From Nostoc sp. MG11 (GTDB lineage Bacteria > Cyanobacteriota > Cyanobacteriia > Cyanobacteriales > Nostocaceae), in contig NZ_JACXXN010000041.1 in assembly GCF_014904695.1 (NCBI RefSeq), positions 1-44,462 on the forward strand: a stretch of 44,462 nt of DNA, written 5' to 3'. Positions 34,040-41,500 of this stretch are shown one piece after another (positions within the stretch are counted from its first letter, which is position 1; each line of letters starts with the position of its first letter). The position numbers and the translations under genes were made by a program. The notes under the pieces were generated by a model that saw nothing but the letters and a program-made list of their open reading frames with translations, ran no database searches and had not been told where the DNA came from.

Positions 34040-34894
34040 ATGTTGAATGATTCCTCCACGCTAACGAACACCGAACTCGTTGACCTGTGGCTGTATGGGA
34101 AGTCAAAAAATACCCAGCAGAGCTACAGTCGATTGACGCGCAGTTTTTTGAACCACATTGGCGATAAGTCTTTGAGGGAAGTTACTCTTATGGATTTGCA
34201 AACGTGGGAAATAACTCTTTCGGGAAGTGACAATTCCAAGCGGACAGCAGTAGGAGCGATTAAGAGTTTATTTTCCTTTGCTAAAGAGTTAGGTGTGATA
34301 TCAGCCAACATGGGAACACTAGTTAAATCACCGAAAGTAAAAAACCGATTGGCAGAAAGAATTCTCACGGAAGAGGAAGTAAGGGGGATAATGGATGCTG
34401 CCCAAGGGGGACGCGATCGGGTGCTCATTCGCTTACTTTACTTCGCTGGGTTACGAGTCAGTGAACTTTGTGAACTGAAGTGGCGTGATCTCAAAGGCCG
34501 TAAGGATGGTGGACAAATAACGGTATTTGGCAAAGGCGATAAAACTAGAGTAGTGCTAGTCGGCACTAGTGTTTGGCGCGAGGTTCAAGGATTAAAGGGA
34601 AAAGCCAAAAAAGATGACCCAGTGTTTGTTTCTGGTAAAGGCGGTCATTTGAGCCGAAGTATGGTTTTTCATATCGTCAGAAATGCGGCAAAGCGTGCAG
34701 GTCTAGAATCAAATGTTAGTCCACATTGGCTGAGGCACTCTCATGCAAGTCATAGTCTTGATAGAGGAGCGCCGATTCACTTATTGCAAAAAACTTTAGG
34801 GCACAGTTCAGTAGCCATTACTGAGATGTACCTGCACGCTCGACCGACTGAAAGTAGCGGACTGTATTTACCAGATGAAGAAGATGATAGCTGA
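34040..34894 (+). CDS. Tyrosine recombinase (XerC/D-like integrase)
   Basis: The 284-aa product has an N-terminal SAM-like core-binding domain (about 8-90) and a catalytic domain with all expected residues: R139 in GLRVSELCELKW, a lysine in GKGDKTR, H229 and R232 in HWLRHSHAS, H255 in LGHSS and Y264 in MYLHA. Full length for this family. It probably resolves multimers or integrates/excises DNA. It is convergent with a second recombinase 30 nt away. A likely target site has not been identified, but the 11-bp repeat cluster at 36087-36163 is a candidate. Confidence 0.93.
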   Translation: MLNDSSTLTNTELVDLWLYGKSKNTQQSYSRLTRSFLNHIGDKSLREVTLMDLQTWEITLSGSDNSKRTAVGAIKSLFSFAKELGVISANMGTLVKSPKVKNRLAERILTEEEVRGIMDAAQGGRDRVLIRLLYFAGLRVSELCELKWRDLKGRKDGGQITVFGKGDKTRVVLVGTSVWREVQGLKGKAKKDDPVFVSGKGGHLSRSMVFHIVRNAAKRAGLESNVSPHWLRHSHASHSLDRGAPIHLLQKTLGHSSVAITEMYLHARPTESSGLYLPDEEDDS

Positions 34895-34923
34895 TTGCAA
34901 AAAGCTAGGGCTTGAGCGGTGGA

Positions 34924-35556
34924 TTAGACGTTCAAGTTTTTAGAACGTAATAAGTCGCTTTTCCCGGTATAACTTTCTGGAGATAAGATTGCTAGTGAGG
35001 ACACTGCTAAGAGTAATTGTGCCGGACGAACTTCTAGGTATGTCTGAAGTTCCTCTAAACTACGATGTCCCGAAACTTCCGCGATAACTCGCAACGGGAT
35101 TTGACTATCACTCATGGAGGTAAGTGCGGTACGGCGAAAACTATGGGTACTTACTCCTTCTATCCCTAGATTAGCACAAGCTTCCCTGAGTATTTTTGCT
35201 GCTGAATCCGAGGTGATATGTCCGCGCCCATGTCTCCCAGGAAACAAATATACTTCCCCAGCTTGAGGATAGTAATCTATCAGCAGACTTTGCAAATCTT
35301 CAATGATGGGAATGCTACGGGTTGCCAACTTACCCTTAGTGTTGGCCTTGCGAATCGTAAGATGCGATCGCACCCTTCCCCCCTTATCATATATATCGTC
35401 ACTGAGCAGGGTCACAACTTCGTTGATCCGAGCCGCAGTAAACAGGGCAGTAGCAAAGATGGTGCGATCGCGGGTCGTTTTCAGTCCGTCGGTAAATAGC
35501 AACTGTATCTCTTCATGGCTGAGAATTTTCGCTTTCCCGTGGCGATCTCGCTTCAT
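34924..35556 (-). CDS. Short tyrosine recombinase, catalytic domain only
   Basis: The 210-aa product lacks a core-binding domain. Catalytic residues are R43 (TAARINEVV), a lysine near 75, H138 and R141 (THSFRRT), H164 (SGHRS) and Y173 (LQTYLEV). The sequence differs clearly from the neighbouring 284-aa enzyme, so the pair is not a recent duplication. A catalytic-only enzyme could act with the other recombinase or on a different site. HIP1 octamers lie at its 5' part (35364, 35464). Confidence 0.85.
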   Translation of the reverse strand: MKRDRHGKAKILSHEEIQLLFTDGLKTTRDRTIFATALFTAARINEVVTLLSDDIYDKGGRVRSHLTIRKANTKGKLATRSIPIIEDLQSLLIDYYPQAGEVYLFPGRHGRGHITSDSAAKILREACANLGIEGVSTHSFRRTALTSMSDSQIPLRVIAEVSGHRSLEELQTYLEVRPAQLLLAVSSLAILSPESYTGKSDLLRSKNLNV

Positions 35557-35657
35557 CTACCATACACCGTGATTTTCACCGCATTTTCAGTTTACGCGGG
35601 ACGGCTGAAAATCGCTAATAATACAAAAATACTATTAATCTCATTTGGTAACAAAAT

Positions 35658-35972
35658 ATGACGGAAAGAGGCGAGATTTACAATCATAACGGCAAGGCAA
35701 CAGCAGCAAATTTGTCATCGCGGGATTTAGCGTCAAAATTTGCTCATGCGATCGGTGAGTTCAACTGGCGGACAGATTACTTGAAGTTTTGTCAACTCTT
35801 AGAACTTGAACCGGGAGATTATGCTGATGAGCAGTATCGCCATTTCCAGCAATTGGCGGAATCGCTGACGAGATTTAATGCTGAATCACCCGCGTTGATG
35901 ATTGACCAAAACAATTGTCAATTCGCAATTCGCAATTCGCAGTTAAATACAAGAAATCGTTTAATTGCTTAA
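35658..35972 (+). CDS. Small plasmid protein with repeat-derived tail
   Basis: The 104-aa product has an acidic, aromatic middle (ASKFAHAIGEFNWRTDYLKF, DYADEQYRHFQQLAESL). The last 20 or so residues (QFAIRNSQLNTRNRLIA) are encoded by AATTCGCAATT repeats at 35918-35942. The original stop was probably displaced by this repeat. No family recognised. There is no strong ribosome site before the ATG. Confidence 0.6.
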   Translation: MTERGEIYNHNGKATAANLSSRDLASKFAHAIGEFNWRTDYLKFCQLLELEPGDYADEQYRHFQQLAESLTRFNAESPALMIDQNNCQFAIRNSQLNTRNRLIA

Positions 35973-36042
35973 TTGTTAATTAGCGGGTTTCAAACCCCCA
36001 CTGATTTTAATTGCGAATTGCGAATTGGAAATTGCGAATTGG
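35918..36042. repeat. AATTCGCAATT repeat cluster
   Basis: Direct copies of ATTCGCA at 35919-35942 are matched by inverted ATTGCGAATTG copies at 36011-36042, so the two arms could pair around the stop of the upstream gene. The same family lies inside the rep gene and at 40.9-41.2 kb. Confidence 0.7.
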
Positions 36043-36086
36043 CTTGATGCGGGGTTAGGCAGGGAATAACGCACTAATCATGGTAC

Positions 36087-36163
36087 TGTCTAGGTAACTA
36101 TCTTCCGTCCTGGCGCTCACTCGGTCGCGGGCAGTTCAAGTTTACCTAGACATTACCTAGATA
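36087..36163. repeat. Three-copy 11-bp site (TTACCTAGAYA)
   Basis: TTACCTAGACA (36142-36152) is followed directly by TTACCTAGATA (36153-36163). A perfect inverted copy, TGTCTAGGTAA, lies at 36087-36097. The outer pair frames a 44-nt GC-richer spacer. The 11-bp period puts the direct copies on one face of DNA. It may be a recombinase site, iteron set or operator. Confidence 0.55.
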
Positions 36164-36201
36164 TGAGCCAAACAGGGAAAAACAAGATACGATTGCGTCT
36201 T

Positions 36202-36582
36202 TTAACTGTGACCGTTTCGGTAATCGTAATCAGGCTCGTTTTGATGCTGTAGTTGAACAAGAACGTGATGACAGACATCGGTGAATTTAATATTTTCTGC
36301 GATTAAATCGGCTTGGATATCTGGATCAATATCGCATTTGAGTTGAGACAAGATTTGCTCATTGGCGTCGCTAAGTGCGGTTAATACTTCGTTAAGAGAA
36401 GATATCGCATCCTCAAGGGGAGCTAAGCTTTCTGCTGAAAGTCTTTGAGATGCTAATATTCTATCAATATCAGATGAATTTTGAACCAGGCGTAAAGTTC
36501 TTTTGCATCCTGTGAGTACATCCCAAGTTCGACTGTAGTCCAGGAAAAGCTGTTGTATCTGCTCGTTGGTAAGTGCGTTCAT
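36202..36582 (-). CDS. Helical protein, paralogue of the 665-898 product
   Basis: The 126-aa product contains GCKRTLRLVQNSSDIDRIL (about residues 25-43), matching GCQQTLRLVQSTTDYRLI of the 77-aa protein at the left end. It then has an acidic helix and an extra C-terminal 45 residues with HH and two cysteines. Entirely helical and soluble. Function unknown. Divergent in position from the repeat site at 36087-36163, which lies just beyond its 3' end. Confidence 0.65.
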   Translation of the reverse strand: MNALTNEQIQQLFLDYSRTWDVLTGCKRTLRLVQNSSDIDRILASQRLSAESLAPLEDAISSLNEVLTALSDANEQILSQLKCDIDPDIQADLIAENIKFTDVCHHVLVQLQHQNEPDYDYRNGHS

Positions 36583-36620
36583 AGCTTTAGTGGTAAAGTG
36601 CTCTTGGTTGTTACAGTTTT

Positions 36621-37046
36621 CTAGCCTTGACCAAATCCTAAAACAGGCTTATTAGTCTCCCCTGACAAATGCTTTTTGAGTGTATAAGGACAATCAGGAG
36701 CCTTAATTGCATGGGCGTAAGGCAATTTATAAGATGCCCAAAGTTGCCAGTGCAAAACATTAACACCAATTGCACTGTTTCCACCAATCACGACCCGGCA
36801 GTCTTGGTCTGGAGTCCCAACAGTTGCAGAGCTTAAAGCCAATAGTGCCTCTATCTTGAGATTGTTGGGTATGCCCATAGGTAGTTTGATGAGCCATTGT
36901 TTGATTTGGGGCGATCTCAGCCAGTCAATAATCTGTTCACTAGTTGGTTGTAGCCTAGTCGCTAATAGTGCCGTCTTTGCTGATTCAGCATTTAAGAATG
37001 TTTCTCTGGCAGAAGAATTGCGTGATTTACTATTTTTCTTTGGCAT
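36621..37046 (-). CDS. Hypothetical plasmid protein
   Basis: The 141-aa product begins with a basic, serine-rich stretch (MPKKNSKSRNSSAR). A helical part follows (EQIIDWLRSPQIKQWLIKL), then a possible beta part (RVVIGGNSAIGVNVLHWQLW). No family recognised. It is 38 nt upstream of the 126-aa gene and likely cotranscribed. The AT-rich spacer 37047-37180 probably carries divergent promoters. Confidence 0.6.
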   Translation of the reverse strand: MPKKNSKSRNSSARETFLNAESAKTALLATRLQPTSEQIIDWLRSPQIKQWLIKLPMGIPNNLKIEALLALSSATVGTPDQDCRVVIGGNSAIGVNVLHWQLWASYKLPYAHAIKAPDCPYTLKKHLSGETNKPVLGFGQG

Positions 37047-37180
37047 AAACTTAAAATTTTATTAATAACTATTTATATTATATTATTAATTACCAGTGAA
37101 TGAAGATTTTACTAAGTAAATATTAGTCATTTGCTTTAATTTTAGATAGCTAATTAAAAATCAGTTCTAAGTAGTAAAAT

Positions 37181-37411
37181 ATGGCTATTCTTATTACGGA
37201 GTTAAAAATTGGACAACCAGTAAAGTACTTGATAGGTACAAGAAATGGGATGAGCGCAAAGGTAACTGATATCAGCAAATCATCCCTAAGTATTAAGAAT
37301 ACTTACATTGTGACGTTAACTTTCGACGATGATTCGCTGTCGCCGCACCTCAAAACGCAACCATTAACCGCATACGACGGGAAGTTAGAAGGATGCGAAA
37401 TCGAGTTTTAA
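37181..37411 (+). CDS. Small beta-rich hypothetical protein
   Basis: The 76-aa product reads ITELKIGQPVKYLIGTRNGM and then KNTYIVTLTFDDDSL, alternating strands as in a small barrel. It starts at an ATG in AT-rich DNA with no strong ribosome site. Family unknown. Confidence 0.55.
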   Translation: MAILITELKIGQPVKYLIGTRNGMSAKVTDISKSSLSIKNTYIVTLTFDDDSLSPHLKTQPLTAYDGKLEGCEIEF

Positions 37412-37500
37412 ATATGAATGTGCGATCGCCTACGGCGGGCGGTTACGCCATCACTCCTGACCAAAGACGCTTTTGATTTGTTGAGGATCGTAACGAAAGT

Positions 37501-37752
37501 TTACCCTACTTTGCCCTCGTCACTCCGATAAGTCATAGCTCTTGGTTTCCTTTTCTTGAGAGGGACTGTTGATTTCTTGGGTGCTTGAGGACGACGGCAT
37601 TGCTCACAGTAGAGCGGTCGCGGGCCAAAAGTCTCGCGTTGGGTTGGTTGCGAACATTCCTGACAAACAAAGTTGAAAACGCGCGTGTGAATCTCTCGCT
37701 TGTGCGCTCTGACGGTGTACTCTCGGACTTCGATAATCTTGCTGCTTGGCAT
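37501..37752 (-). CDS. Zinc-finger-like basic protein
   Basis: The 83-aa product has CQEC (residues 30-33) and CEQC (49-52), a zinc-ribbon spacing. The tail is strongly basic ([15 protein letters not shown]). It likely binds nucleic acid. No known family beyond the zinc knuckles. The frame opens with a clean ATG and ends in a glycine-rich tail. Confidence 0.65.
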   Translation of the reverse strand: MPSSKIIEVREYTVRAHKREIHTRVFNFVCQECSQPTQRETFGPRPLYCEQCRRPQAPKKSTVPLKKRKPRAMTYRSDEGKVG

Positions 37753-38079
37753 CGTATATCTGGGTGTTCTTCTCTCTATAAATATAGTCTTTAACTTCTA
37801 ACTACCTATAAGCTTTGTTTGATATTGCGTTGGCAGTCAAGTACAGACAGAACTATTCTGGCAGATTGGCATTGAATATTGTTTATCTCGACTCTAGAAA
37901 CAGAGACAACTGCACTGGTGAAACATTGCCTCGTCCGAATCGATGGTAATCAAGATGGCAGCTACTACAGAGGCAGGCATCAGTTCTCTAGGCGGTTATC
38001 TGAGGGATCAAAATTCAAGTCGTGTATCTGAAGTTTTATGAACTCGGTGTTGAGATCAAGTTAGACGCACTAAAACGCA
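37753..38079. other. Gene-free spacer before the sigma factor 3' end
   Basis: About 330 nt without a supportable gene. A 28-codon frame starting near 37955 is too short and lacks a ribosome site. I see no clear terminator for the leftward sigma factor gene. Confidence 0.45.
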
Positions 38080-39030
38080 CTAATTAACAAGATATTCTTT
38101 TACATTATCTTGATGACGACGGAGAATAGTCATTGCTTGCTGTTCAATTTTACCAACTCTTTCTCGACTCAGTTTAAGACGTTTTGCAATTTGACTTAAA
38201 GAAAGTGGGCGATCATCCTCTAATCCGAAGCGTAGAGTCAACACTTCTCGTTGTTTGGGATTGAGCAACGCTAATAACTTGCTTAAGTCCTGATACAAAA
38301 GCTCTTGATTAATTTGCTCCGAGGGAGAGTTATTAGGTATGGGTAGGATATTGATTAGTTCAGTTTCTCGTTCGTCTCCGACTTTCATTTCTAAAGAAAC
38401 TGGATGTTTCGAGACATTCAGAGATTCCTGAATCAAAGAAGGCTTGAGTTTTAGAGACTCCGCAATCTCTGTCACGGTGGGACGACGACCTAGTGATTGA
38501 GATAGTTCTCGCTCTTGGTTCTTGATTTTATTAAGTCTTTCATTGAGATGGATGGGCAAACGAATAACGCGAGATTTTTCTGCTATAGCTCTTGTGATGG
38601 CTTGAGTGATCCACCAATAAGCGTAAGTCGATAGTTTATAACCACGATTGGGATCAAACTTTTCAATACTGCGCTGTAAACCAAGTGCCCCTTCTTGGAT
38701 CAAGTCGGGAAACTCTAGATTGCGGTTCTGGTATTTTTTAGCGATCGCAACCACCAGTCGCAAATTAGCTGTCACCATCTTCTGTTTAGCTCGTTGTCCT
38801 TGGCGAAGAATTGAACTCACTTCGGCTTCAGTTTTCTCAAGTGAAGCAGCTAATTCCAAGTTGGTCGGTTCTCGGTTTAGTTGTTGTGTGAAGCTCACGC
38901 GTTCTTGTTCAAGCTTGAGCATCAACTGCACCTGCCTTGCATAAGCAATCTCTTGAGAGGGAGACAGCAGAGGATAACGACCGATTTCCTGGAGGTAGGA
39001 ATGAACTAGATCAGGAGTTGCACTAGCCAT
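38080..39030 (-). CDS. Group 2 sigma-70 factor (RpoD-like)
   Basis: The 316-aa product begins directly with region 1.2 (SYLQEIGRYPLLSPSQEIAY) and lacks the long region 1.1. Region 2 (about 80-163) has RLVVAIAKKYQNR, DLIQEGALGLQRSIEKFDP and YAYWWITQAITRAI, the core-binding and -10 parts. Region 3 spans about 165-240, and region 4 ends with LTLRFGLEDDRPLSL and LSRERVGKIEQQAM for -35 binding. This is the layout of cyanobacterial SigB-E type factors. A plasmid copy may redirect transcription to plasmid genes. HIP1 at about 38741. Confidence 0.93.
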   Translation of the reverse strand: MASATPDLVHSYLQEIGRYPLLSPSQEIAYARQVQLMLKLEQERVSFTQQLNREPTNLELAASLEKTEAEVSSILRQGQRAKQKMVTANLRLVVAIAKKYQNRNLEFPDLIQEGALGLQRSIEKFDPNRGYKLSTYAYWWITQAITRAIAEKSRVIRLPIHLNERLNKIKNQERELSQSLGRRPTVTEIAESLKLKPSLIQESLNVSKHPVSLEMKVGDERETELINILPIPNNSPSEQINQELLYQDLSKLLALLNPKQREVLTLRFGLEDDRPLSLSQIAKRLKLSRERVGKIEQQAMTILRRHQDNVKEYLVN

Positions 39031-39212
39031 ACTTTAATTAATCGTGATAACTTTTAAGCTTTTGGCTATCAAATATTGGTACAAACCAATGTTTGATAAA
39101 TTAGTTAAACACCAATAATTCAACTACTAGAATATTTGATATTGGTGTTGCCCACTATATACATATTACTTGAAACTGCTAATTAAGTAAATGTAAAAAG
39201 CTTTGCTTTGAG

Positions 39213-39411
39213 ATTGAAGTCTCTTTTATAATCAAACAGAAACCGCTACGCTACATTGAAATTGAAGTCTGAAAGCTAGCCAAGTATCTTTTCTATAAGT
39301 GAGAGAAACCGCTACGCTTTATCGAGATTGAAGTCTAAAACTAGATAAGTAATCTCTCTTATTTGAGCAAGAGAAATCGCTACATTTCATTGAGCTTGAG
39401 CTAGTAAGTCA
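39213..39411. repeat. Degenerate tandem repeat, period about 67 nt
   Basis: GAAACCGCTACGCT recurs at about 39239, 39306 and (degenerate) 39373. GATTGAAGTCT recurs at 39212, 39260 and 39326. The stretch between the words is also similar from unit to unit, so it is a tandem repeat and not a CRISPR array. It lies upstream of the sigma factor gene. Confidence 0.6.
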
Positions 39412-39489
39412 AAGGTCAGAAGGACGAATTTGGTAGGGGATTCAGACCGTAAGCTCCACGAGAAGTCGCCAGAAAGAAAAAGCAAGAGT

Positions 39490-39510
39490 GGAGAAGGGTT
39501 TTCCTTCTCC
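39490..39510 (-). terminator. Terminator-like hairpin
   Basis: GGAGAAGG (39490-39497) and CCTTCTCC (39503-39510) form an 8-bp stem with a 5-nt loop. On the minus strand ACTCTTGCTTTTTCTTTC follows. It lies about 75 nt past the leftward RHH gene at 39586-39798. Confidence 0.5.
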
Positions 39511-39585
39511 CTCAACTTCCCCAGCAGCAAGAGCTTCCCTTGCCCTCGTTTTCGGTCACTCGACATCTATGTACGTAGTTATAGA

Positions 39586-39798
39586 TTAGTTTGAAGCTCG
39601 GCACTTAGCAATAACTTCCATCGCTTGCTTTTGATGGTCAGGGATAGCTTGAATGGCAGATATTAAAAACTCCCTCATAATCTGAGTTTGGCTCTTTCCG
39701 ACTGCTTGGGAATAGAGTTTGATAGCAGTGATAAATTCTGATTCTATCCTAACAGTGACATTTGTCAAAGTTGATTTATATACTCTTTTGCGACCCAT
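39586..39798 (-). CDS. Ribbon-helix-helix repressor
   Basis: The 70-aa product has NVTVRIESEFITAIKLYSQA followed by GKSQTQIMREFLISAI: one strand and two helices, as in CopG/Arc proteins. The ribosome site AGGAGA precedes the ATG. It probably represses its own promoter or nearby transfer genes. Monocistronic. Confidence 0.75.
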   Translation of the reverse strand: MGRKRVYKSTLTNVTVRIESEFITAIKLYSQAVGKSQTQIMREFLISAIQAIPDHQKQAMEVIAKCRASN

Positions 39799-39955
39799 TA
39801 ATCTTCTCCTGATTTAGTTAATATCGCAATAACTATCATTTGTGATTGACTTAATATTTAAATCCTATCATATTTTCTATTAATATTTGGTTTAAACACC
39901 TGATTTGCTGAGCCAAATGTGCATAAAATATCTTTCATGACTTTTGATAATTTCT

Positions 39956-40102
39956 ATGAACCATCGAAAAAAGAGAAAACTTCCACTCCCGATATATTTG
40001 GATGAATTTGAGCGACAAAAGTTGGAAACGATAGCAGAATCCTGGGGTGTGAACTTGTCTAACACTGTCAAACGGCTAATCAGAGAGAAGCTAATTAAGT
40101 AA
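39956..40102 (+). CDS. 48-aa ribbon-helix-helix-like protein
   Basis: A short frame encodes basic residues 1-9, then LPIYLDEFERQKLETIAESW and LSNTVKRLIREKL, the strand-helix-helix pattern of small RHH regulators. It is divergent from the RHH gene at 39586-39798. It lies about 290 nt upstream of the pilin gene and could regulate the transfer operon. No strong ribosome site. Confidence 0.6.
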   Translation: MNHRKKRKLPLPIYLDEFERQKLETIAESWGVNLSNTVKRLIREKLIK

Positions 40103-40389
40103 TTTCAGTTAATTAGGAAATTTTTGATGATAGTTAATAACTTAATGCGAAATAAATTTAGAGAATATTTACGAGGAATTCCACAATCTAATACTGTTGT
40201 GATAACATTGGGCTGTTACTAACGGTTTTGCTAAATTCTGATAAAAAAGTTCAGAAGCTAGCAAAGGTCATTAGGTAAAAAACAAAACTGTTGATTGTAC
40301 AAAAGCAATGCTAGTTTGTCAGCATCAGAACTGAAACAGTTCCTTTTGTGAGTTCCATCTTGAACATTCACATAGTTCCCTGATTTAGC

Positions 40390-40857
40390 ATGAAAAGAGG
40401 AGCAATTGTTTTGGCATATAATCAAGTATCTAATAACCATCTTGTACAAAAAAAACCGATTCAGATTTTCACCAAGATTTTAGGTAGGTGGGGGCGTAAA
40501 TACCAACATCATATTTATGCTATTGGTACTACCATGATTGTTTCAGGGCAAGCAATACCAGCCCATGCGTTCGGGCTATTTGACCCGACTCAAATAGCTC
40601 TGACGTGTATGTTTGGTGGTGCTGCGGCCCAAGGTAATGCCTTGATGAACGCCCTGCCAGCAGTAATCAATGCAGCAATCACCGTTATGCTGTTTGTTTA
40701 TTTTGTGGCTAGTGGTGTGAAGGTAGCTAACGCAATCGGGGATGGACAAGAAATTACCCAGGTTATTCAACAACCTGTCGGCGTCTTCTTCGTAACCCTA
40801 GTCCTGTTTATTGCTCAACAAATTCTGTTTGCAGACATTACGGCTGCTTGTACTTGA
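40390..40857 (+). CDS. VirB2-like pilin precursor
   Basis: The 155-aa product has a long basic leader and a hydrophobic segment ending in PAHA-FG at about residues 58-59, a likely signal peptidase site. The mature part has two hydrophobic helices (about 88-112 and 130-148) separated by a short polar loop (GVKVANAIGDGQE), as in VirB2/TrbC pilins. It is followed by VirB3- and VirB4-like genes, the usual order. About 97 residues would remain after cleavage. Identification rests on layout and context because pilins diverge strongly. Confidence 0.65.
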   Translation: MKRGAIVLAYNQVSNNHLVQKKPIQIFTKILGRWGRKYQHHIYAIGTTMIVSGQAIPAHAFGLFDPTQIALTCMFGGAAAQGNALMNALPAVINAAITVMLFVYFVASGVKVANAIGDGQEITQVIQQPVGVFFVTLVLFIAQQILFADITAACT

Positions 40858-40877
40858 ACCACGTATACAGGACAAAC

Positions 40878-41160
40878 CAATTCGCAATTCGCAATGGGCT
40901 AACGCCCCGCTCCGCTAACGCAATTCGCAATGGGCTTCTCTACGAGACGCTGCGCGTAGCTTGCTTCCCCATAGGGGTACGTTCCGCTTCGCTAATGCAA
41001 TTAAATCAGTGGAAGCTTGAAGGCAATTCGCAATTATAAAGAGCGCAATTCGCAGTTAAAAACAATTGTGATCTTCTCTACGAGACGCTGCGCGAACGCA
41101 GGGATAGCTACGTAGGAGCGTCCGCCGCGAATTGCGAATTGCGAATTAGTTTGACCTTAT
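40878..41160. repeat. Mosaic of short cyanobacterial repeats
   Basis: AATTCGCAAT/AATTGCGAATT copies occur at 40880-40893, 40920-40931, 41023-41054 and 41129-41146. Between them lie TCTCTACGAGACGCTGCGCG (40936 and 41074) and GGGGTACGTTCCGCTTCGCT. It separates the pilin gene from the VirB3-like gene without an obvious gene of its own; the 63-aa frame there is repeat sequence only. Confidence 0.75.
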
Positions 41161-41167
41161 TTTTAAT

Positions 41168-41500
41168 ATGAAAAACAAAAAAGATTTAATTCACGTCAAT
41201 CAATCAATTGGTAAAGCCGCACCAATTGGCGTGTTTACAGGTTTTCAATTTGCGGCCGCGTTTATCTGCTTTGGGATTGGTTTTTTTGTAGCATTCCTGT
41301 TTGGGGCAGGAATGATTTGGAGTATTTTAGCTGGGATATGGCTAGCGATAACTATATTATTTTTATCTGGTAAAAACCCTCACCTATTTTGGTCTAGGGT
41401 TTTTCCTGTAACTCCTTTGTGGGTACGCGGTTACGTGAAGTATGACTCTGCTCAAAATAAGAAAAAAGCTGGTTCTCGAAAGGCTCCCAAGTCATGGTAA
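41168..41500 (+). CDS. VirB3-like membrane protein
   Basis: The 110-aa product has two adjacent hydrophobic helices (about 20-45 and 46-66) followed by a short conserved-looking tail FWSRVFPVTPLWVRGYVKYD and a basic C-terminus. Size, topology and position between a pilin and a VirB4-like ATPase fit VirB3/TrbD. Its stop overlaps the VirB4-like ATG by 7 nt, and VirB3-VirB4 fusions and couplings are well known. The gene starts just after the repeat mosaic. Confidence 0.65.
   Translation: MKNKKDLIHVNQSIGKAAPIGVFTGFQFAAAFICFGIGFFVAFLFGAGMIWSILAGIWLAITILFLSGKNPHLFWSRVFPVTPLWVRGYVKYDSAQNKKKAGSRKAPKSW

Noticed and set aside
36160-36205. tRNA-like or attachment sequence near the 11-bp repeats
   Set aside because: I could not form a cloverleaf; no tRNA or rRNA gene is visible anywhere in the window.
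39213-39411. CRISPR-like array
   Set aside because: The period (about 67 nt) fits, but the would-be spacers resemble one another, the repeats are degenerate, there are only about three, and no cas gene is nearby.
40127-40222. 31-aa frame before the pilin gene
   Set aside because: A ribosome-like AGGAA precedes it, but it is too short and has no recognisable pattern.
40848-41039. 63-aa frame after the pilin gene
   Set aside because: Made entirely of AATTCGCAAT and TCTCTACGAGACGC repeats.
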